A stretch of DNA of 64,000 bases. Source: Paenibacillus algicola. GTDB lineage: Bacteria; Bacillota; Bacilli; Paenibacillales; Paenibacillaceae. The translations under genes and the position numbers were made by a program. The stretch lies in NCBI RefSeq assembly GCF_005577435.1, contig NZ_CP040396.1:1980501-2044500 (forward strand), written 5' to 3'. The first letter of the stretch is position 1. Each line of letters starts with the position of its first letter. Shown one piece after another: positions 24,939 through 34,115 of this stretch. The notes beneath the pieces were generated by a model. That model was not told the origin of the DNA, did not search any database, and saw only the letters and a program-made list of their open reading frames with translations.

Positions 24939-25736
24939 ATGCAATGTGAGCAGATCGGACAGGATCCGGATTACTCCGGCTTTATCCTGAATATTGAGCG
25001 CAGCACGGGAATCAATCTGGCAGAATATAAAGAAACCCAGATGAAGCGCAGACTGACTACCCTGCGGATGAAGAACGGGTACTCATCGTTTGCGGCTTTT
25101 TACGAAGCGATGATGAAGGACAAGCTGCTGTTTCAGGAGTTTCTGGATCGAATGACGATCAACGTATCGGAATTCTGGCGGAATCCGAATCGATGGGAAG
25201 TGCTTCGCACCAAGGTGCTGCCGGAGATGAAGCCATCCGGCCGACTTAAGGTATGGAGTGCCGCCTGCTCTACCGGGGAGGAGCCTTACACGCTGGCTAT
25301 GATTCTCTCAGAAGAGAGGTTGCTTTCTGGCAGCACGATTCTGGCCAGTGATCTGGATGAAGGCGCATTGGCACGTGCGCAAGAGGGCTTGTATGTGGAA
25401 AGGTCGTTAAAGGACGTGCCGCGTGAGATTGCTTCCCGTTATTTTAAGGAAGAAGGACCGGTATTCCGTGTTGATCCCCAGCTGAAGAAGGGAATTCGGT
25501 TTCAGAAGCAGAACCTGCTTACAGACCGGTTTGAAACCGGATTTGATCTGATCGTGTGCCGCAATGTGATGATTTATTTCACTGAAGAGGCAAAGCACAA
25601 GCTCTATCACAAGTTTGCTGCCAGCCTGCGGCCTGGCGGTGTGCTGTTTGTAGGCAGCACGGAGCAGATATTTAACCCGGGGCAGTACGGGTTAGAGACC
25701 GCAGAAACGTTCTTCTACCGCAAAATCCAATCATAA
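24939..25736 (+). CDS. cheR: chemotaxis protein methyltransferase CheR
   Basis: 265 residues. An N-terminal helical domain (about 1-75) is followed by a SAM-binding domain with WSAACSTGEEPYTLAMIL, ILASDLDEGALARA, and LIVCRNVMIYF. CheR methylates glutamate residues of chemoreceptors. It sits outside other chemotaxis genes, exactly as in B. subtilis, where it precedes aroF (aroC). Confidence 0.94.
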   Translation: MQCEQIGQDPDYSGFILNIERSTGINLAEYKETQMKRRLTTLRMKNGYSSFAAFYEAMMKDKLLFQEFLDRMTINVSEFWRNPNRWEVLRTKVLPEMKPSGRLKVWSAACSTGEEPYTLAMILSEERLLSGSTILASDLDEGALARAQEGLYVERSLKDVPREIASRYFKEEGPVFRVDPQLKKGIRFQKQNLLTDRFETGFDLIVCRNVMIYFTEEAKHKLYHKFAASLRPGGVLFVGSTEQIFNPGQYGLETAETFFYRKIQS

Positions 25737-25804
25737 ATACCTGCATAATTTGTAGCTGCGCCATCCATACTATGCCAATGAAGCCAGAGTCTGGAGGTTG
25801 AGGT

Positions 25805-25978
25805 ATGGATAAACGCAAGGTCATTGATGCTTACCGCCAAGGGCTGTTCAGCATACAGGAATGTGCGCAGCTGCTCGGCGTGGACAAGCTTCAATTATCT
25901 GCTGTCTTGTCATCGGCAGAGGGTAATACGGCGCCGATGCATCGGGAGCCAAGCCGTCTGTATAGCAAAGTCAAGTGA
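25805..25978 (+). CDS. 57-residue small protein with helix-turn-helix-like start
   Basis: ATG 25805 with SD GGAGG (25793-25797) 7 nt upstream; TGA at 25976-25978. The first 35 residues (KVIDAYRQGLFSIQECAQLL and onwards) look like a small helix-turn-helix, followed by a short polar tail. It occupies the place of aroC between cheR and aroB. A terminator follows, so it is its own unit or the end of the cheR transcript. The family is unknown to me. Confidence 0.55.
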   Translation: MDKRKVIDAYRQGLFSIQECAQLLGVDKLQLSAVLSSAEGNTAPMHREPSRLYSKVK

Positions 25979-25995
25979 GGCCCGATCGAAGAGCT

Positions 25996-26038
25996 GCTTT
26001 CCTGGATTTAATGAATCTGGGGGAGGGCTCTTTTTTGT
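25996..26038 (+). terminator. intrinsic terminator before aroB
   Basis: AGAGC...GGATT pairs imperfectly with AATCT...GCTCT around TAATG and is followed by TTTTTTG. Confidence 0.7.
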
Positions 26039-26104
26039 GTTTTCAGGATCAGTCAGAAACCTGATTACAGGGCACCGGAAGGGTAGTTACATGGTCATCT
26101 ATTC

Positions 26105-26133
26105 TTGTCAAAGCATGCCTGCTGTACTATAAT
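26105..26133 (+). promoter_or_regulatory. sigma-A promoter of aroB
   Basis: TTGTCA (26105-26110), 17-nt spacer, perfect TATAAT (26128-26133), 57 nt before the aroB start. Confidence 0.75.
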
Positions 26134-26189
26134 GGTCTGACAAGGATTTTAGCGGTTTACAGTCCTAAAACTTTAAGGGGCGAACGTTC

Positions 26190-27290
26190 ATGAAAACACT
26201 TCAAGTCCATTTAGGAGAACGATCCTACCCGATTTATATTGGACGGGATTTATTAAGCAAGGCAGGAACCTATTGCGAAGAGCGGGGAATCACTCGTAAG
26301 AGCCGGCATCTCATCGTTACCGATGAAAGCGTGGCCCCTCATTATCTGGAGCGGGTTCAGAGCAGTTTGGCGGAAGCAGGTTATGATGCAGCAGTACATA
26401 TTGTTCCAGCAGGTGAAGGCTCAAAGTCATTAAAGGTTTACGAAGAAGTCATGACGACGGCGATATCTTCCCGTTTGGATCGAAGCTCGGCCGTTTTTGC
26501 ACTGGGCGGTGGGGTCGTGGGAGATCTTGCTGGCTTTGTGGCAGCCTCATATATGCGGGGCATTACGTTTGTACAAATTCCGACGACCATTCTTGCGCAT
26601 GACAGCAGCGTTGGTGGGAAGGTGGCGGTGAACCATCCTCTGGCCAAAAATATGATCGGGGCTTTTCATCAGCCCGTCATGGTGCTTTATGATGTCGATA
26701 CGCTGACTACGCTGCCTCCCCGCGAAGTATCAGCGGGGCTGGCCGAAATGGTGAAGCACGGCCTGATTCTGGATCGGGATTTTGCATACTGGTGCTTGGA
26801 GCACGCCGATGATTTACTGGCTCTGGATGCGGATACCTTAACGTATGGTTTGGAGCGCGGCTGTGCCATTAAGGCTGAGGTCGTATCCTCAGATGAGCGG
26901 GAAAGCGGATGGAGAGCGGTTCTTAATCTGGGACATACCATCGGCCATGCTGTTGAGGCTGTCGGCGGATATGGACGTTTTTTGCACGGGGAAGCCATCG
27001 CAATCGGGATGGCAGGCTCCGCGATGCTCGCGGAGGAGCTGGGAAGAAGCGGCCTGTACGATGAAACGGTGAAGATGCTGCAGGCGATACAGCTGCCGGT
27101 GACATTGCCTGGGGATGTTTCCGTCGATGAAGTCATGGAAGCCATGCAGCACGACAAGAAATTTTCAGAAGGACAAATGGTATTTATTGTGCCGGAAGAA
27201 ATCGGTCGTGTCAGCATCGTCAAGGATGTGCCTGTGACCGTAGTACGCAGCGTTGTGGAACGTTTACAGAAAGAGGGGATCAAGGGATGA
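26190..27290 (+). CDS. aroB: 3-dehydroquinate synthase
   Basis: 366 residues. NAD- and Zn-binding segments are present: ALGGGVVGDLAGFVAA, PTTILAHDSSVGGKVAVNHP, and the metal site residues around NLGHTIGHAVEAVGGY and LHGEAIAIGM. The enzyme closes DAHP to 3-dehydroquinate, the second step of the shikimate pathway. The SD AAGGGGCG precedes the ATG. Its TGA overlaps aroH (ATGA). Confidence 0.96.
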   Translation: MKTLQVHLGERSYPIYIGRDLLSKAGTYCEERGITRKSRHLIVTDESVAPHYLERVQSSLAEAGYDAAVHIVPAGEGSKSLKVYEEVMTTAISSRLDRSSAVFALGGGVVGDLAGFVAASYMRGITFVQIPTTILAHDSSVGGKVAVNHPLAKNMIGAFHQPVMVLYDVDTLTTLPPREVSAGLAEMVKHGLILDRDFAYWCLEHADDLLALDADTLTYGLERGCAIKAEVVSSDERESGWRAVLNLGHTIGHAVEAVGGYGRFLHGEAIAIGMAGSAMLAEELGRSGLYDETVKMLQAIQLPVTLPGDVSVDEVMEAMQHDKKFSEGQMVFIVPEEIGRVSIVKDVPVTVVRSVVERLQKEGIKG

Positions 27291-27667
27291 TGATGAATCG
27301 CGGCATTCGCGGTGCCACTACGGTATCCGGTAATAACGAGCAGGAAATTTTGAATGAAACGATTGTGTTGCTTCAGGAGATCATTTCGAGCAATGATCTT
27401 GAACCGGAATTTATCAGCAATATTTGGATCACCATGACACAGGATCTGAATGCAGCCTTTCCGGCAAAGGCTATTCGCAACCTGGACGGCTGGGAGCTCG
27501 TTCCATTGATGTGTTCTGTGGAGATACCGGTTGAGGGCAGCCTTCCGCGCTGCATACGCCTCATGGTTCAGGTCAATACTGAAAAAAGCCAGCAGGACAT
27601 CAAGCATGTCTATCTCAATGAAGCCAAGCGCCTGCGGCCGGATCTGTCATCGACGGCTTCCTCATAG
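27287..27667 (+). CDS. aroH: chorismate mutase, AroH type
   Basis: 126 residues from ATG 27287; the next two codons are also ATG, so the exact start is uncertain. The RGIRGATTV start is the hallmark of the monofunctional trimeric AroH. Active-site residues include Arg in RGIRG and Cys/Arg in MCSVEIPVEGSLPRCIR. It turns chorismate into prephenate for tyrosine and phenylalanine. It directly precedes the trp attenuator. Confidence 0.95.
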   Translation: MMMNRGIRGATTVSGNNEQEILNETIVLLQEIISSNDLEPEFISNIWITMTQDLNAAFPAKAIRNLDGWELVPLMCSVEIPVEGSLPRCIRLMVQVNTEKSQQDIKHVYLNEAKRLRPDLSSTASS

Positions 27668-27676
27668 AAATCAGGG

Positions 27677-27706
27677 TTGCACGGAAAAGCACTTATCATG
27701 TATAAT
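27677..27706 (+). promoter_or_regulatory. trp operon promoter
   Basis: TTGCAC (27677-27682), 18-nt spacer, perfect TATAAT (27701-27706). The predicted start is near 27712, immediately before the TRAP-binding repeats. Confidence 0.7.
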
Positions 27707-27712
27707 CAAGGG

Positions 27713-27772
27713 CAGATGAGCAGAGTAGAGTGTAGCTGAGTATAGTTGAGCAGAGATGAGACTGATTGATAG
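27713..27772 (+). promoter_or_regulatory. TRAP-binding site of the trp leader
   Basis: Nine GAG or TAG triplets start every 5 nt without exception, from 27718 to 27760 (27718, 27723, 27728, 27733, 27738, 27743, 27748, 27753, 27758). A CAG at 27713 extends the register to ten, and a TAG at 27770-27772 could be the eleventh, out of register. TRAP is known to bind 11 (G/U)AG repeats spaced by 2-3 nt. The TRAP gene mtrB is in this window. Confidence 0.93.
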
Positions 27773-27779
27773 CATCCGG

Positions 27780-27889
27780 CATATGAGATGTTTGTTTTCG
27801 TTATATCCTGACGTAGCGTGATATGGGCTGATGAAACCGCCTATATTCATGATGTTAATGTCCAGGAGAATATCAGGAAACCTCATATG
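27780..27889 (+). promoter_or_regulatory. long-range stem in the trp leader
   Basis: CATATGAG (27780-27787) is complementary to CTCATATG (27882-27889), and inside it TCCTGA (27806-27811) is complementary to TCAGGA (27873-27878). These nested helices would bring the TRAP site close to the terminator. The leader is about 280 nt, longer than the 203 nt of B. subtilis. Confidence 0.5.
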
Positions 27890-27914
27890 TGCTCTTTATA
27901 TACTCTGAATTTGT

Positions 27915-27942
27915 GACCTCTACCCTTGGTAGGGGTCTTTTT
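27915..27942 (+). terminator. trp attenuator terminator
   Basis: GACCTCTACC (27915-27924) pairs with GGTAGGGGTC (27928-27937) followed by T-rich sequence. CTCTAC of its 5' arm (27918-27923) is also complementary to GTAGAG (27725-27730) within the TRAP site, so an antiterminator that TRAP would disrupt is possible. Confidence 0.85.
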
Positions 27943-27990
27943 GGCTTTTTAAGATAAACATTTCAAAGCAATTTTAAGGAGGAAGAGAGC

Positions 27991-29547
27991 ATGGCGAGTC
28001 CATCTGTAGAGCAGGTCATCAGCCTGGCAGGACGGTATAACCTGATTCCCGTAGCGGTACGTTTGCTGGCCGACATGGAAACCCCGATCCGATTATTCCA
28101 GCGTTACGCCGAGCGTGAAAGAGCGTTTCTGCTGGAAAGTGTGGAGGGCGGCGTTCAATGGGCGCGTTATTCCTTTATCGGTACGGATCCCTTCCTGATG
28201 ATTAAAGGCAAGAACGGCACCATTGAGGTGGAGGTGGACGGCGAGCGCAAACAGCTGAACGGCAAGCCCGTGGAGGAGCTGAAGGCCTTGCTGAGAGGAT
28301 ATCGAAGCCCGCAGCTAGAGGAGATGCCTCCTTTTACAGGCGGCGCGATTGGCTTTTTCGGGTATGATTTGCTGCAATATTATGAGAATCTGCCGGCGCA
28401 TGCGCTGGACGATCTGGGAATGGACGATATTCGTTTTATGTTCTGCGACCAGATTATCGTGTTCGACCATATCAAGCAGCACATTCTGCTTCTGGGTAAT
28501 GTCCATATTAAGGAAGGAGACACCGATGAGGAGATTCGGCGATCCTATCATGAGGTGTGCAGCAGGCTTGAAGCGACAGCGGGACAGCTGCAGGAGCAGG
28601 GACCTCGTGAGAATGTGAACGCCAGAGGCATTCCGGTTAACCTGGAGCCGAAGGACATTCAGTCCAACATGACCAAGGAGCAATATATCGCAAATGTGGA
28701 AAAGGCGAAGGAATATATTCGCGCCGGTGATATTTTTCAAGTTGTGCTATCCCAGCGCTTTCATATTGATACCGAGGTTTCCCCGCTCCATGTTTACCGG
28801 GTGCTTCGGACAGTGAATCCATCACCCTATATGTACTACTTGAAAATGGATGAAGAAATTATAGTAGGAACGTCGCCGGAGGCGCTCGTCAAAGTAGACG
28901 GCGGCCGGCTCGAAACCCGGCCTATTGCCGGTACCCGGCCGAGGGGAGCCGATGAGGCTGCGGACAAAGCATTGGCAGAGGATCTCCTGCAGGATGAGAA
29001 GGAGCGCGCCGAGCATCTCATGCTGGTGGATTTAGGAAGAAATGATTTGGGGCGTGTCAGTGAATTCGGTACCGTGAAATGTGAGTCCTTTATGGAGATT
29101 GAACGGTATTCCCATGTCATGCACATCGTCTCCAGCGTGACGGGCAAGCTGCGAGAGGATAAGGACTTTTTTGATGCATTTCTGTCCTGTCTTCCGGCGG
29201 GTACCGTCTCCGGTGCGCCGAAGCTGCGAGCTATGGAAATTATCGCAGAGCTGGAGAGGGAAGCCAGAGGAGCGTACGCGGGAGCGATTGGTTATTTAGG
29301 CTTCGCCGGCAACATGGATTCCTGTATCACCATCCGCACAATTATTTTCCGCAAAGGCAAGGCCTATGTTCAGGCGGGAGCGGGCATCGTCTGGGATTCG
29401 GTGCCAGAGAAGGAATACGAGGAAACGGTAAACAAGGCGAAGGGGATGCTGAAGGCGATCCGGGTAGCAGAGGAGATGTTTCCGCCGGAGCCGAAGCCTG
29501 ATCATGTGACGAATCAGGATTATTTTTTCGAATATAACCCTAAATGA
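27991..29547 (+). CDS. trpE: anthranilate synthase component I
   Basis: 518 residues with SD AAGGAGGA (27975-27982). The tryptophan feedback site LLES is in RAFLLESVEGG (about residue 44). Chorismate-binding motifs include GDIFQVVLSQRF, PSPYMYYL, ETRPIAGTRPRG, and the late CLPAGTVSGAPKLRAMEII. It needs a glutamine amidotransferase (TrpG/PabA). No trpG lies in the operon; in B. subtilis this subunit is shared and encoded with the pab genes. Control is by attenuation and likely by feedback. Confidence 0.97.
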   Translation: MASPSVEQVISLAGRYNLIPVAVRLLADMETPIRLFQRYAERERAFLLESVEGGVQWARYSFIGTDPFLMIKGKNGTIEVEVDGERKQLNGKPVEELKALLRGYRSPQLEEMPPFTGGAIGFFGYDLLQYYENLPAHALDDLGMDDIRFMFCDQIIVFDHIKQHILLLGNVHIKEGDTDEEIRRSYHEVCSRLEATAGQLQEQGPRENVNARGIPVNLEPKDIQSNMTKEQYIANVEKAKEYIRAGDIFQVVLSQRFHIDTEVSPLHVYRVLRTVNPSPYMYYLKMDEEIIVGTSPEALVKVDGGRLETRPIAGTRPRGADEAADKALAEDLLQDEKERAEHLMLVDLGRNDLGRVSEFGTVKCESFMEIERYSHVMHIVSSVTGKLREDKDFFDAFLSCLPAGTVSGAPKLRAMEIIAELEREARGAYAGAIGYLGFAGNMDSCITIRTIIFRKGKAYVQAGAGIVWDSVPEKEYEETVNKAKGMLKAIRVAEEMFPPEPKPDHVTNQDYFFEYNPK

Positions 29548-29571
29548 ATAGAGAAGAAGGAGGAGATCGGT

Positions 29572-30612
29572 GTGGGCAATGCGGATGGTATTCTTAAAGG
29601 TCTGTCCAAGATCGTGGAAGGACAGCATCTAAGCCGGGAAGAAGCAAGACAGGTTATGCAGAGCATTATGGAAGGAGAAGCTGCGCCGTCACAAATTGGC
29701 GGCCTCTTGACAGCATTGCGGATGAAAGGTGAAACGGTGGAGGAAATTACCGGCTTCGCAGAAGCGATGCGGGGATCGGGTGGACGCGTGCGGACAGAAC
29801 GTACACAGCTCCTTGATACTTGCGGCACCGGAGGATCCGGAATTCACAAGTTTAACATTTCAACCGTTTCGGCGATCATCTCATCCTCCGTCTCCGTTCG
29901 TGTCGCGAAGCATGGTAACCGCTCGGCCTCCGGCCGTGCTGGAAGTGCGGATGTGCTGGAAGCGCTTGGGGTCAACATTCATCTGAATGCCGAGCAGGCC
30001 TCCCGCTGCCTGGAGGATATAGGCATCTGCTTTTTGTTTGCGCAAATCTATCATCCTTCAATGAAGCATGCTGCAGGCCCGCGCAAAGAGCTGGGGATTC
30101 GCACCGTATTCAACATGCTGGGGCCGCTGACCAATCCGGCGGGAGCAGACCGGCAGCTTCTGGGCATTTATGATATTCATAAAACAGAAACGATCGCGCA
30201 GGTGCTTAAAGAGCTGGGGCTAAAGCGCGCTATGGTGGTCACCAGTCATGACGGCCTGGACGAGATCAGCGTTTCTGCACCGACCCGGGTCAGTGAGCTT
30301 CGCGGCGGTGAAATATCTACATTTGATATTGAACCAGAGGAATTAGGACTTCGCCGCCATCCTATGCAGGCGGTCATTGGCGGAGATGCTAAGGAGAATG
30401 CGAGTATCATTCGCGGTGTTCTTCAGGGTGAACAGAATGCCTACCGTGACATCGTTCTAGCTAATGCCGGAGCCTGTATTTATGTGTCCGGTCTCGCGGA
30501 GACTCTGGCAGAGGGTGTAGGCCAGGCCGCGCAGGCGATCGATTCAGGTGCGGCCCAGAACAAGCTGGAGCAATTAATTGCCAAAACGGAGGAACTGACC
30601 TATGTATCTTGA
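29572..30612 (+). CDS. trpD: anthranilate phosphoribosyltransferase
   Basis: 346 residues from GTG 29572 with SD AGGAGGAGA. The PRPP-binding loop is DTCGTGGSGIHKFNIST, followed by KHGNRSASGRAGSADVLEALG and GPLTNPAGA. It joins anthranilate to PRPP. Its end overlaps trpC by 11 nt. Confidence 0.96.
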   Translation: MGNADGILKGLSKIVEGQHLSREEARQVMQSIMEGEAAPSQIGGLLTALRMKGETVEEITGFAEAMRGSGGRVRTERTQLLDTCGTGGSGIHKFNISTVSAIISSSVSVRVAKHGNRSASGRAGSADVLEALGVNIHLNAEQASRCLEDIGICFLFAQIYHPSMKHAAGPRKELGIRTVFNMLGPLTNPAGADRQLLGIYDIHKTETIAQVLKELGLKRAMVVTSHDGLDEISVSAPTRVSELRGGEISTFDIEPEELGLRRHPMQAVIGGDAKENASIIRGVLQGEQNAYRDIVLANAGACIYVSGLAETLAEGVGQAAQAIDSGAAQNKLEQLIAKTEELTYVS

Positions 30613-31426
30613 TCGTATCGTCGCAACGAAGAAAGAGGAGCTGGCGGAGCTGTATCGCGGATTTGATCTGAATCATGTGCGGGAGCAGATTCAAGGACTG
30701 CCAGACACGCTCGGCTTTGCAAACAAGCTGCTGCATTCCCGAAGCCGGGATATGGGTCTGATTGCCGAAGTGAAGAAGGCCTCGCCTTCCAAGGGACTCA
30801 TTCGTCCCGATTTCGATCCCGTATCGATAGCCAAGTCTTATGAAGAGGCCGGTGCGGATTGCTTGTCAGTACTGACCGACGTGCACTACTTTCAAGGCAG
30901 CGCCGCTTATTTGCAGCAGGTAAGGCAGGCTGTTGGCCTTCCGCTGCTGCGCAAGGACTTCGTTATAGACGAGGCACAGATCTACGAAGCCCGCTTGCTT
31001 GGAGCGGATGCGGTCCTGTTAATTGCAGCGATTCTTACACCGTCCCAGCTGGAGCATTTTATGGGTGTGGCCGGCTCGATCGGCTTGGACTGCTTGGTCG
31101 AGGTGCACGACCAGGAGGAGCTCAGCATTGCGCTAAAGCTGGAAGGCCTCTCCCTGGTAGGAGTCAATAATCGCAACCTGAAGACGTTTGAGACCTCGCT
31201 GTCGATCACGAAGGAGCTTAGTGCTCTGATTCCGTCCGGTATTGCCTTGATCAGCGAGAGCGGCATCAGTAAAAAAGAAGACATTCAGTATCTATCAGCT
31301 GCAGGCGCACAAGGTGTACTTATTGGAGAGCATTTCATGCGGCAGCCCGATGTTTCTGCCGCTGTCACCGAGCTGATGGGCCCTGTTACACGTGTACAGG
31401 ACTTCAAAAGTGAGGGGCTCGCATGA
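30602..31426 (+). CDS. trpC: indole-3-glycerol-phosphate synthase
   Basis: 274 residues forming a TIM barrel. Key segments are LIAEVKKASPSKG (catalytic Lys), LSVLTDVHYFQGS, LLRKDFVIDEAQIYEAR, and NNRNLKTFE. It makes indole-3-glycerol phosphate by decarboxylation and ring closure. TrpF is a separate protein here, not fused as in E. coli. Confidence 0.96.
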   Translation: MYLDRIVATKKEELAELYRGFDLNHVREQIQGLPDTLGFANKLLHSRSRDMGLIAEVKKASPSKGLIRPDFDPVSIAKSYEEAGADCLSVLTDVHYFQGSAAYLQQVRQAVGLPLLRKDFVIDEAQIYEARLLGADAVLLIAAILTPSQLEHFMGVAGSIGLDCLVEVHDQEELSIALKLEGLSLVGVNNRNLKTFETSLSITKELSALIPSGIALISESGISKKEDIQYLSAAGAQGVLIGEHFMRQPDVSAAVTELMGPVTRVQDFKSEGLA

Positions 31427-32097
31427 GCGCTCCCCTTCTAAAAATCTGTGGACTTCAGAACGTTGAAGTGCTAAAATCGATGATAAACTTACCCGTGGAT
31501 TTGATCGGTTTTGTATTTGCAAGAAGTAAACGCCAGGTCACAGCAGAGCGGGCCAAAGAGCTTGCCGAGCTGCTCCGTCAGTGGGATCAGACTGATCAGC
31601 CTGCGGCAGCCGGGGTCTTTGTCAACCCTTCCATGGAGGAGCTGCGGGAGGTGCTTGCCCATGTCCCGCTGGAGGTTGTGCAGCTACATGGACAGGAAAC
31701 CTCGCAGTTCTGCCGGGAAGTGAAAGAGAGCTTCCCGGTTTCTGTTTATAAAGCTGTTTCGGTACGCAGCGGGGACGCCAGGAAAGACCATCTTCAGGAG
31801 CTGGCGAGCTATGTCGGAAGCATTGACGCCCTGCTGCTGGATACGTATGATCCGGAATACGGCGGCGGCTCCGGCCAGACGTTTGACTGGGAGTCCATTC
31901 CTGAATATCAGCAGTGGACACGCCGCCATGGCATCCCGCTGTTTGTAGCAGGCGGCCTGAACGCAGACAATGTTCAAGATTTAATTCTCCAGTTTCAGCC
32001 CGATGGGGTGGACGTCTCCAGCGGAGTCGAAAGCGCGCCGGGTGTGAAGGATATAGCAAAAGTGAACGCATTTGTGGAAAGGGTGAAATCCATATGA
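31423..32097 (+). CDS. trpF: phosphoribosylanthranilate isomerase
   Basis: 224 residues, starting in an ATGA overlap with trpC. The active-site Cys is in LKICGLQ, and the general-acid Asp lies in [34 protein letters not shown] and VVQLHGQE are typical. It is the Amadori isomerase of the tryptophan pathway. Its stop overlaps the trpB start. Confidence 0.95.
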   Translation: MSAPLLKICGLQNVEVLKSMINLPVDLIGFVFARSKRQVTAERAKELAELLRQWDQTDQPAAAGVFVNPSMEELREVLAHVPLEVVQLHGQETSQFCREVKESFPVSVYKAVSVRSGDARKDHLQELASYVGSIDALLLDTYDPEYGGGSGQTFDWESIPEYQQWTRRHGIPLFVAGGLNADNVQDLILQFQPDGVDVSSGVESAPGVKDIAKVNAFVERVKSI

Positions 32098-33290
32098 TAC
32101 AGCTTCCCGATATACATGGACGTTTCGGTGATTTTGGAGGCCGCTTCGTCCCGGAAACATTAATGAACGCCTTGATCGAACTAGAGCAGGAATATAAGCG
32201 GTACGAGAATGATCCGGAATTCAAAGCGGAGATCGCTTATTTGTTGAAGCAATATTCTGGCAGAGAGACACCGCTTTATTATGCGGAGCGTCTCAGCAAG
32301 CATCTGGGATCAGCCAAGATTTATTTAAAGCGTGAGGATTTGAATCACACCGGTGCCCATAAAATTAACAATGCGATTGCCCAAGGGGTACTGGCCAAGC
32401 GCATGGGCAAGAACAAGGTTATCGCTGAAACCGGCGCCGGCCAGCATGGTGTGGCCACGGCCACAGTGGCCGCCTTGCTGGGGCTGGAGTGCAAAGTGTT
32501 TATGGGCGAAGAGGATACTAAACGTCAGCAGCTGAACGTATTCCGCATGAAAATGCTGGGAGCAGAGGTTGTACCAGTCACCTCAGGCAGCCGGACACTG
32601 AAGGATGCCGGGAACGAAGCGCTGCGCTACTGGGTCAGTCACGTTGAGGATACCTTTTATTGCCTCGGCTCGGCGGTTGGCCCTCATCCGTATCCAATGA
32701 TGGTTCGGAATTTCCAGCGCATTATCGGCGATGAGACCCGCAAGCAGATGTTAGAGATGGAAGGTCGTCTGCCGGATCGCATCTTTGCACCTATTGGCGG
32801 CGGAAGCAATGCCATCGGCATGTTCTATCCGTTTCTGGAGGATGCAGAGGTCCAGCTTTTTGGTGTAGAGGCGGCTGGTAAAGGGGTAGAAACCGATCGG
32901 CATGCGGCTACAATGAGCAAGGGAACCAAGGGTGTATTTCAGGGCTCGATGAGTTACCTGCTTCAGGACGATTACGGCCAGGTGAAGGAAGCTCATTCCA
33001 TTTCTGCCGGTCTGGATTACCCAGGCGTAGGTCCGGAGCATTCCTATCTGAAGGATATTGAGCGGGTCCAGTACGTACCGATCACGGATCAGGAGGCGCT
33101 GGAGGCTCTGCAGCTGCTGTGCCGGACGGAGGGGATAATCCCTGCGCTGGAGTCGGCGCATGCAGTAGCTCAAGTGGCGAAGATGGCTGCGGATTGGACC
33201 GAGGAGGATATTATCGTCATTTGCCTGTCCGGACGGGGAGACAAGGACGTAGAGTCCATTATGGCATACACGGGAGGTAACACCCTATGA
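32094..33290 (+). CDS. trpB: tryptophan synthase beta chain
   Basis: 398 residues from ATG 32094; an open frame further upstream overlaps trpF and is not used. The PLP lysine lies in [14 protein letters not shown], and the PLP phosphate loop is [28 protein letters not shown] and SGRGDKDV are also diagnostic. It joins indole, delivered from TrpA through a tunnel, to serine. Confidence 0.97.
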   Translation: MIQLPDIHGRFGDFGGRFVPETLMNALIELEQEYKRYENDPEFKAEIAYLLKQYSGRETPLYYAERLSKHLGSAKIYLKREDLNHTGAHKINNAIAQGVLAKRMGKNKVIAETGAGQHGVATATVAALLGLECKVFMGEEDTKRQQLNVFRMKMLGAEVVPVTSGSRTLKDAGNEALRYWVSHVEDTFYCLGSAVGPHPYPMMVRNFQRIIGDETRKQMLEMEGRLPDRIFAPIGGGSNAIGMFYPFLEDAEVQLFGVEAAGKGVETDRHAATMSKGTKGVFQGSMSYLLQDDYGQVKEAHSISAGLDYPGVGPEHSYLKDIERVQYVPITDQEALEALQLLCRTEGIIPALESAHAVAQVAKMAADWTEEDIIVICLSGRGDKDVESIMAYTGGNTL

Positions 33291-34111
33291 ACCGGATGGA
33301 TGAAGCATTTAAAAAAATAAGGGCGGCCGGTGAAACGGCACTGATTCCGTTCATTACCGTTGGTGATCCTAATCCGGCAGTCACGCTGGATATCATTTCC
33401 GAGATTGAGGCAGCGGGTGCCGATATTGTGGAGCTGGGAGTGCCTTATTCCGATCCTTTAGCGGACGGACCTGTCATTCAGCGCGCTTCGGAGCGTGCAC
33501 TGCGCAGCTTCGTTACGATTCGGACCTGTATGGAAACCGCGCTGCAGGCAAGACAAGCGGGCAGCAAGCTGCCATTTGTTTTGTTTACGTATTATAATCC
33601 CGTGCTCCAAATGGGACTAGATACTTTTATACAAGAGGTTGTGACTCACGATATTAGCGGCTTCATTATTCCGGATTTGCCCATTGAAGAATCTGAGAAG
33701 ATTCGCAGTAAGGCGAAGGCGGCAGGAGTTCATCTGATCCCGTTAGTCGCTCCAACCTCTCATGAGCGGATCGAGAATATTGTCCGTGATGCCAGCGGCT
33801 TTGTGTATTGTGTATCCTCGCTGGGCGTAACGGGTGAGCGGACGGATTTCTACAGTGGCATTGAGCCTTTCCTGAATACGGTCAAGCAGCTGACAGACAT
33901 TCCGGTAGCCATCGGCTTCGGGATTTCAAGCCGCGAGCAGGTCGCCCGCTTTTCCGAGATTTGCGATGGTGTCGTCGTGGGCAGTGCTATTGTGCGACAG
34001 ATCGAAGCCGCAATTCCCCTGCTTGAGAAGGCAGAGACCAAAGCGCAGGGACTGCAGCAAATCCGGGAGTTTGTATCTCAGTTAAAAGGCAGTAAAGTAC
34101 ACGAAGGGTGA
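33287..34111 (+). CDS. trpA: tryptophan synthase alpha chain
   Basis: 274 residues. Catalytic Glu is in [17 protein letters not shown] and catalytic Asp in DLPIEESE. Further hallmarks are [12 protein letters not shown] and [10 protein letters not shown]. It cleaves indole-3-glycerol phosphate to indole. Coupled to trpB by an ATGA overlap; hisC follows after 4 nt. Confidence 0.96.
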   Translation: MNRMDEAFKKIRAAGETALIPFITVGDPNPAVTLDIISEIEAAGADIVELGVPYSDPLADGPVIQRASERALRSFVTIRTCMETALQARQAGSKLPFVLFTYYNPVLQMGLDTFIQEVVTHDISGFIIPDLPIEESEKIRSKAKAAGVHLIPLVAPTSHERIENIVRDASGFVYCVSSLGVTGERTDFYSGIEPFLNTVKQLTDIPVAIGFGISSREQVARFSEICDGVVVGSAIVRQIEAAIPLLEKAETKAQGLQQIREFVSQLKGSKVHEG

Positions 34112-34115
34112 GTGA

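Noticed and set aside
26687..27607. 306-residue open frame on the minus strand
   Set aside because: Antisense to aroB and aroH, both certain genes; composition is Ser/Thr/Pro-rich without motifs.
27707..27990. T-box or leader-peptide attenuation of trpE
   Set aside because: No Trp-codon leader peptide and no T-box sequence; the periodic GAG/TAG triplets explain the leader.
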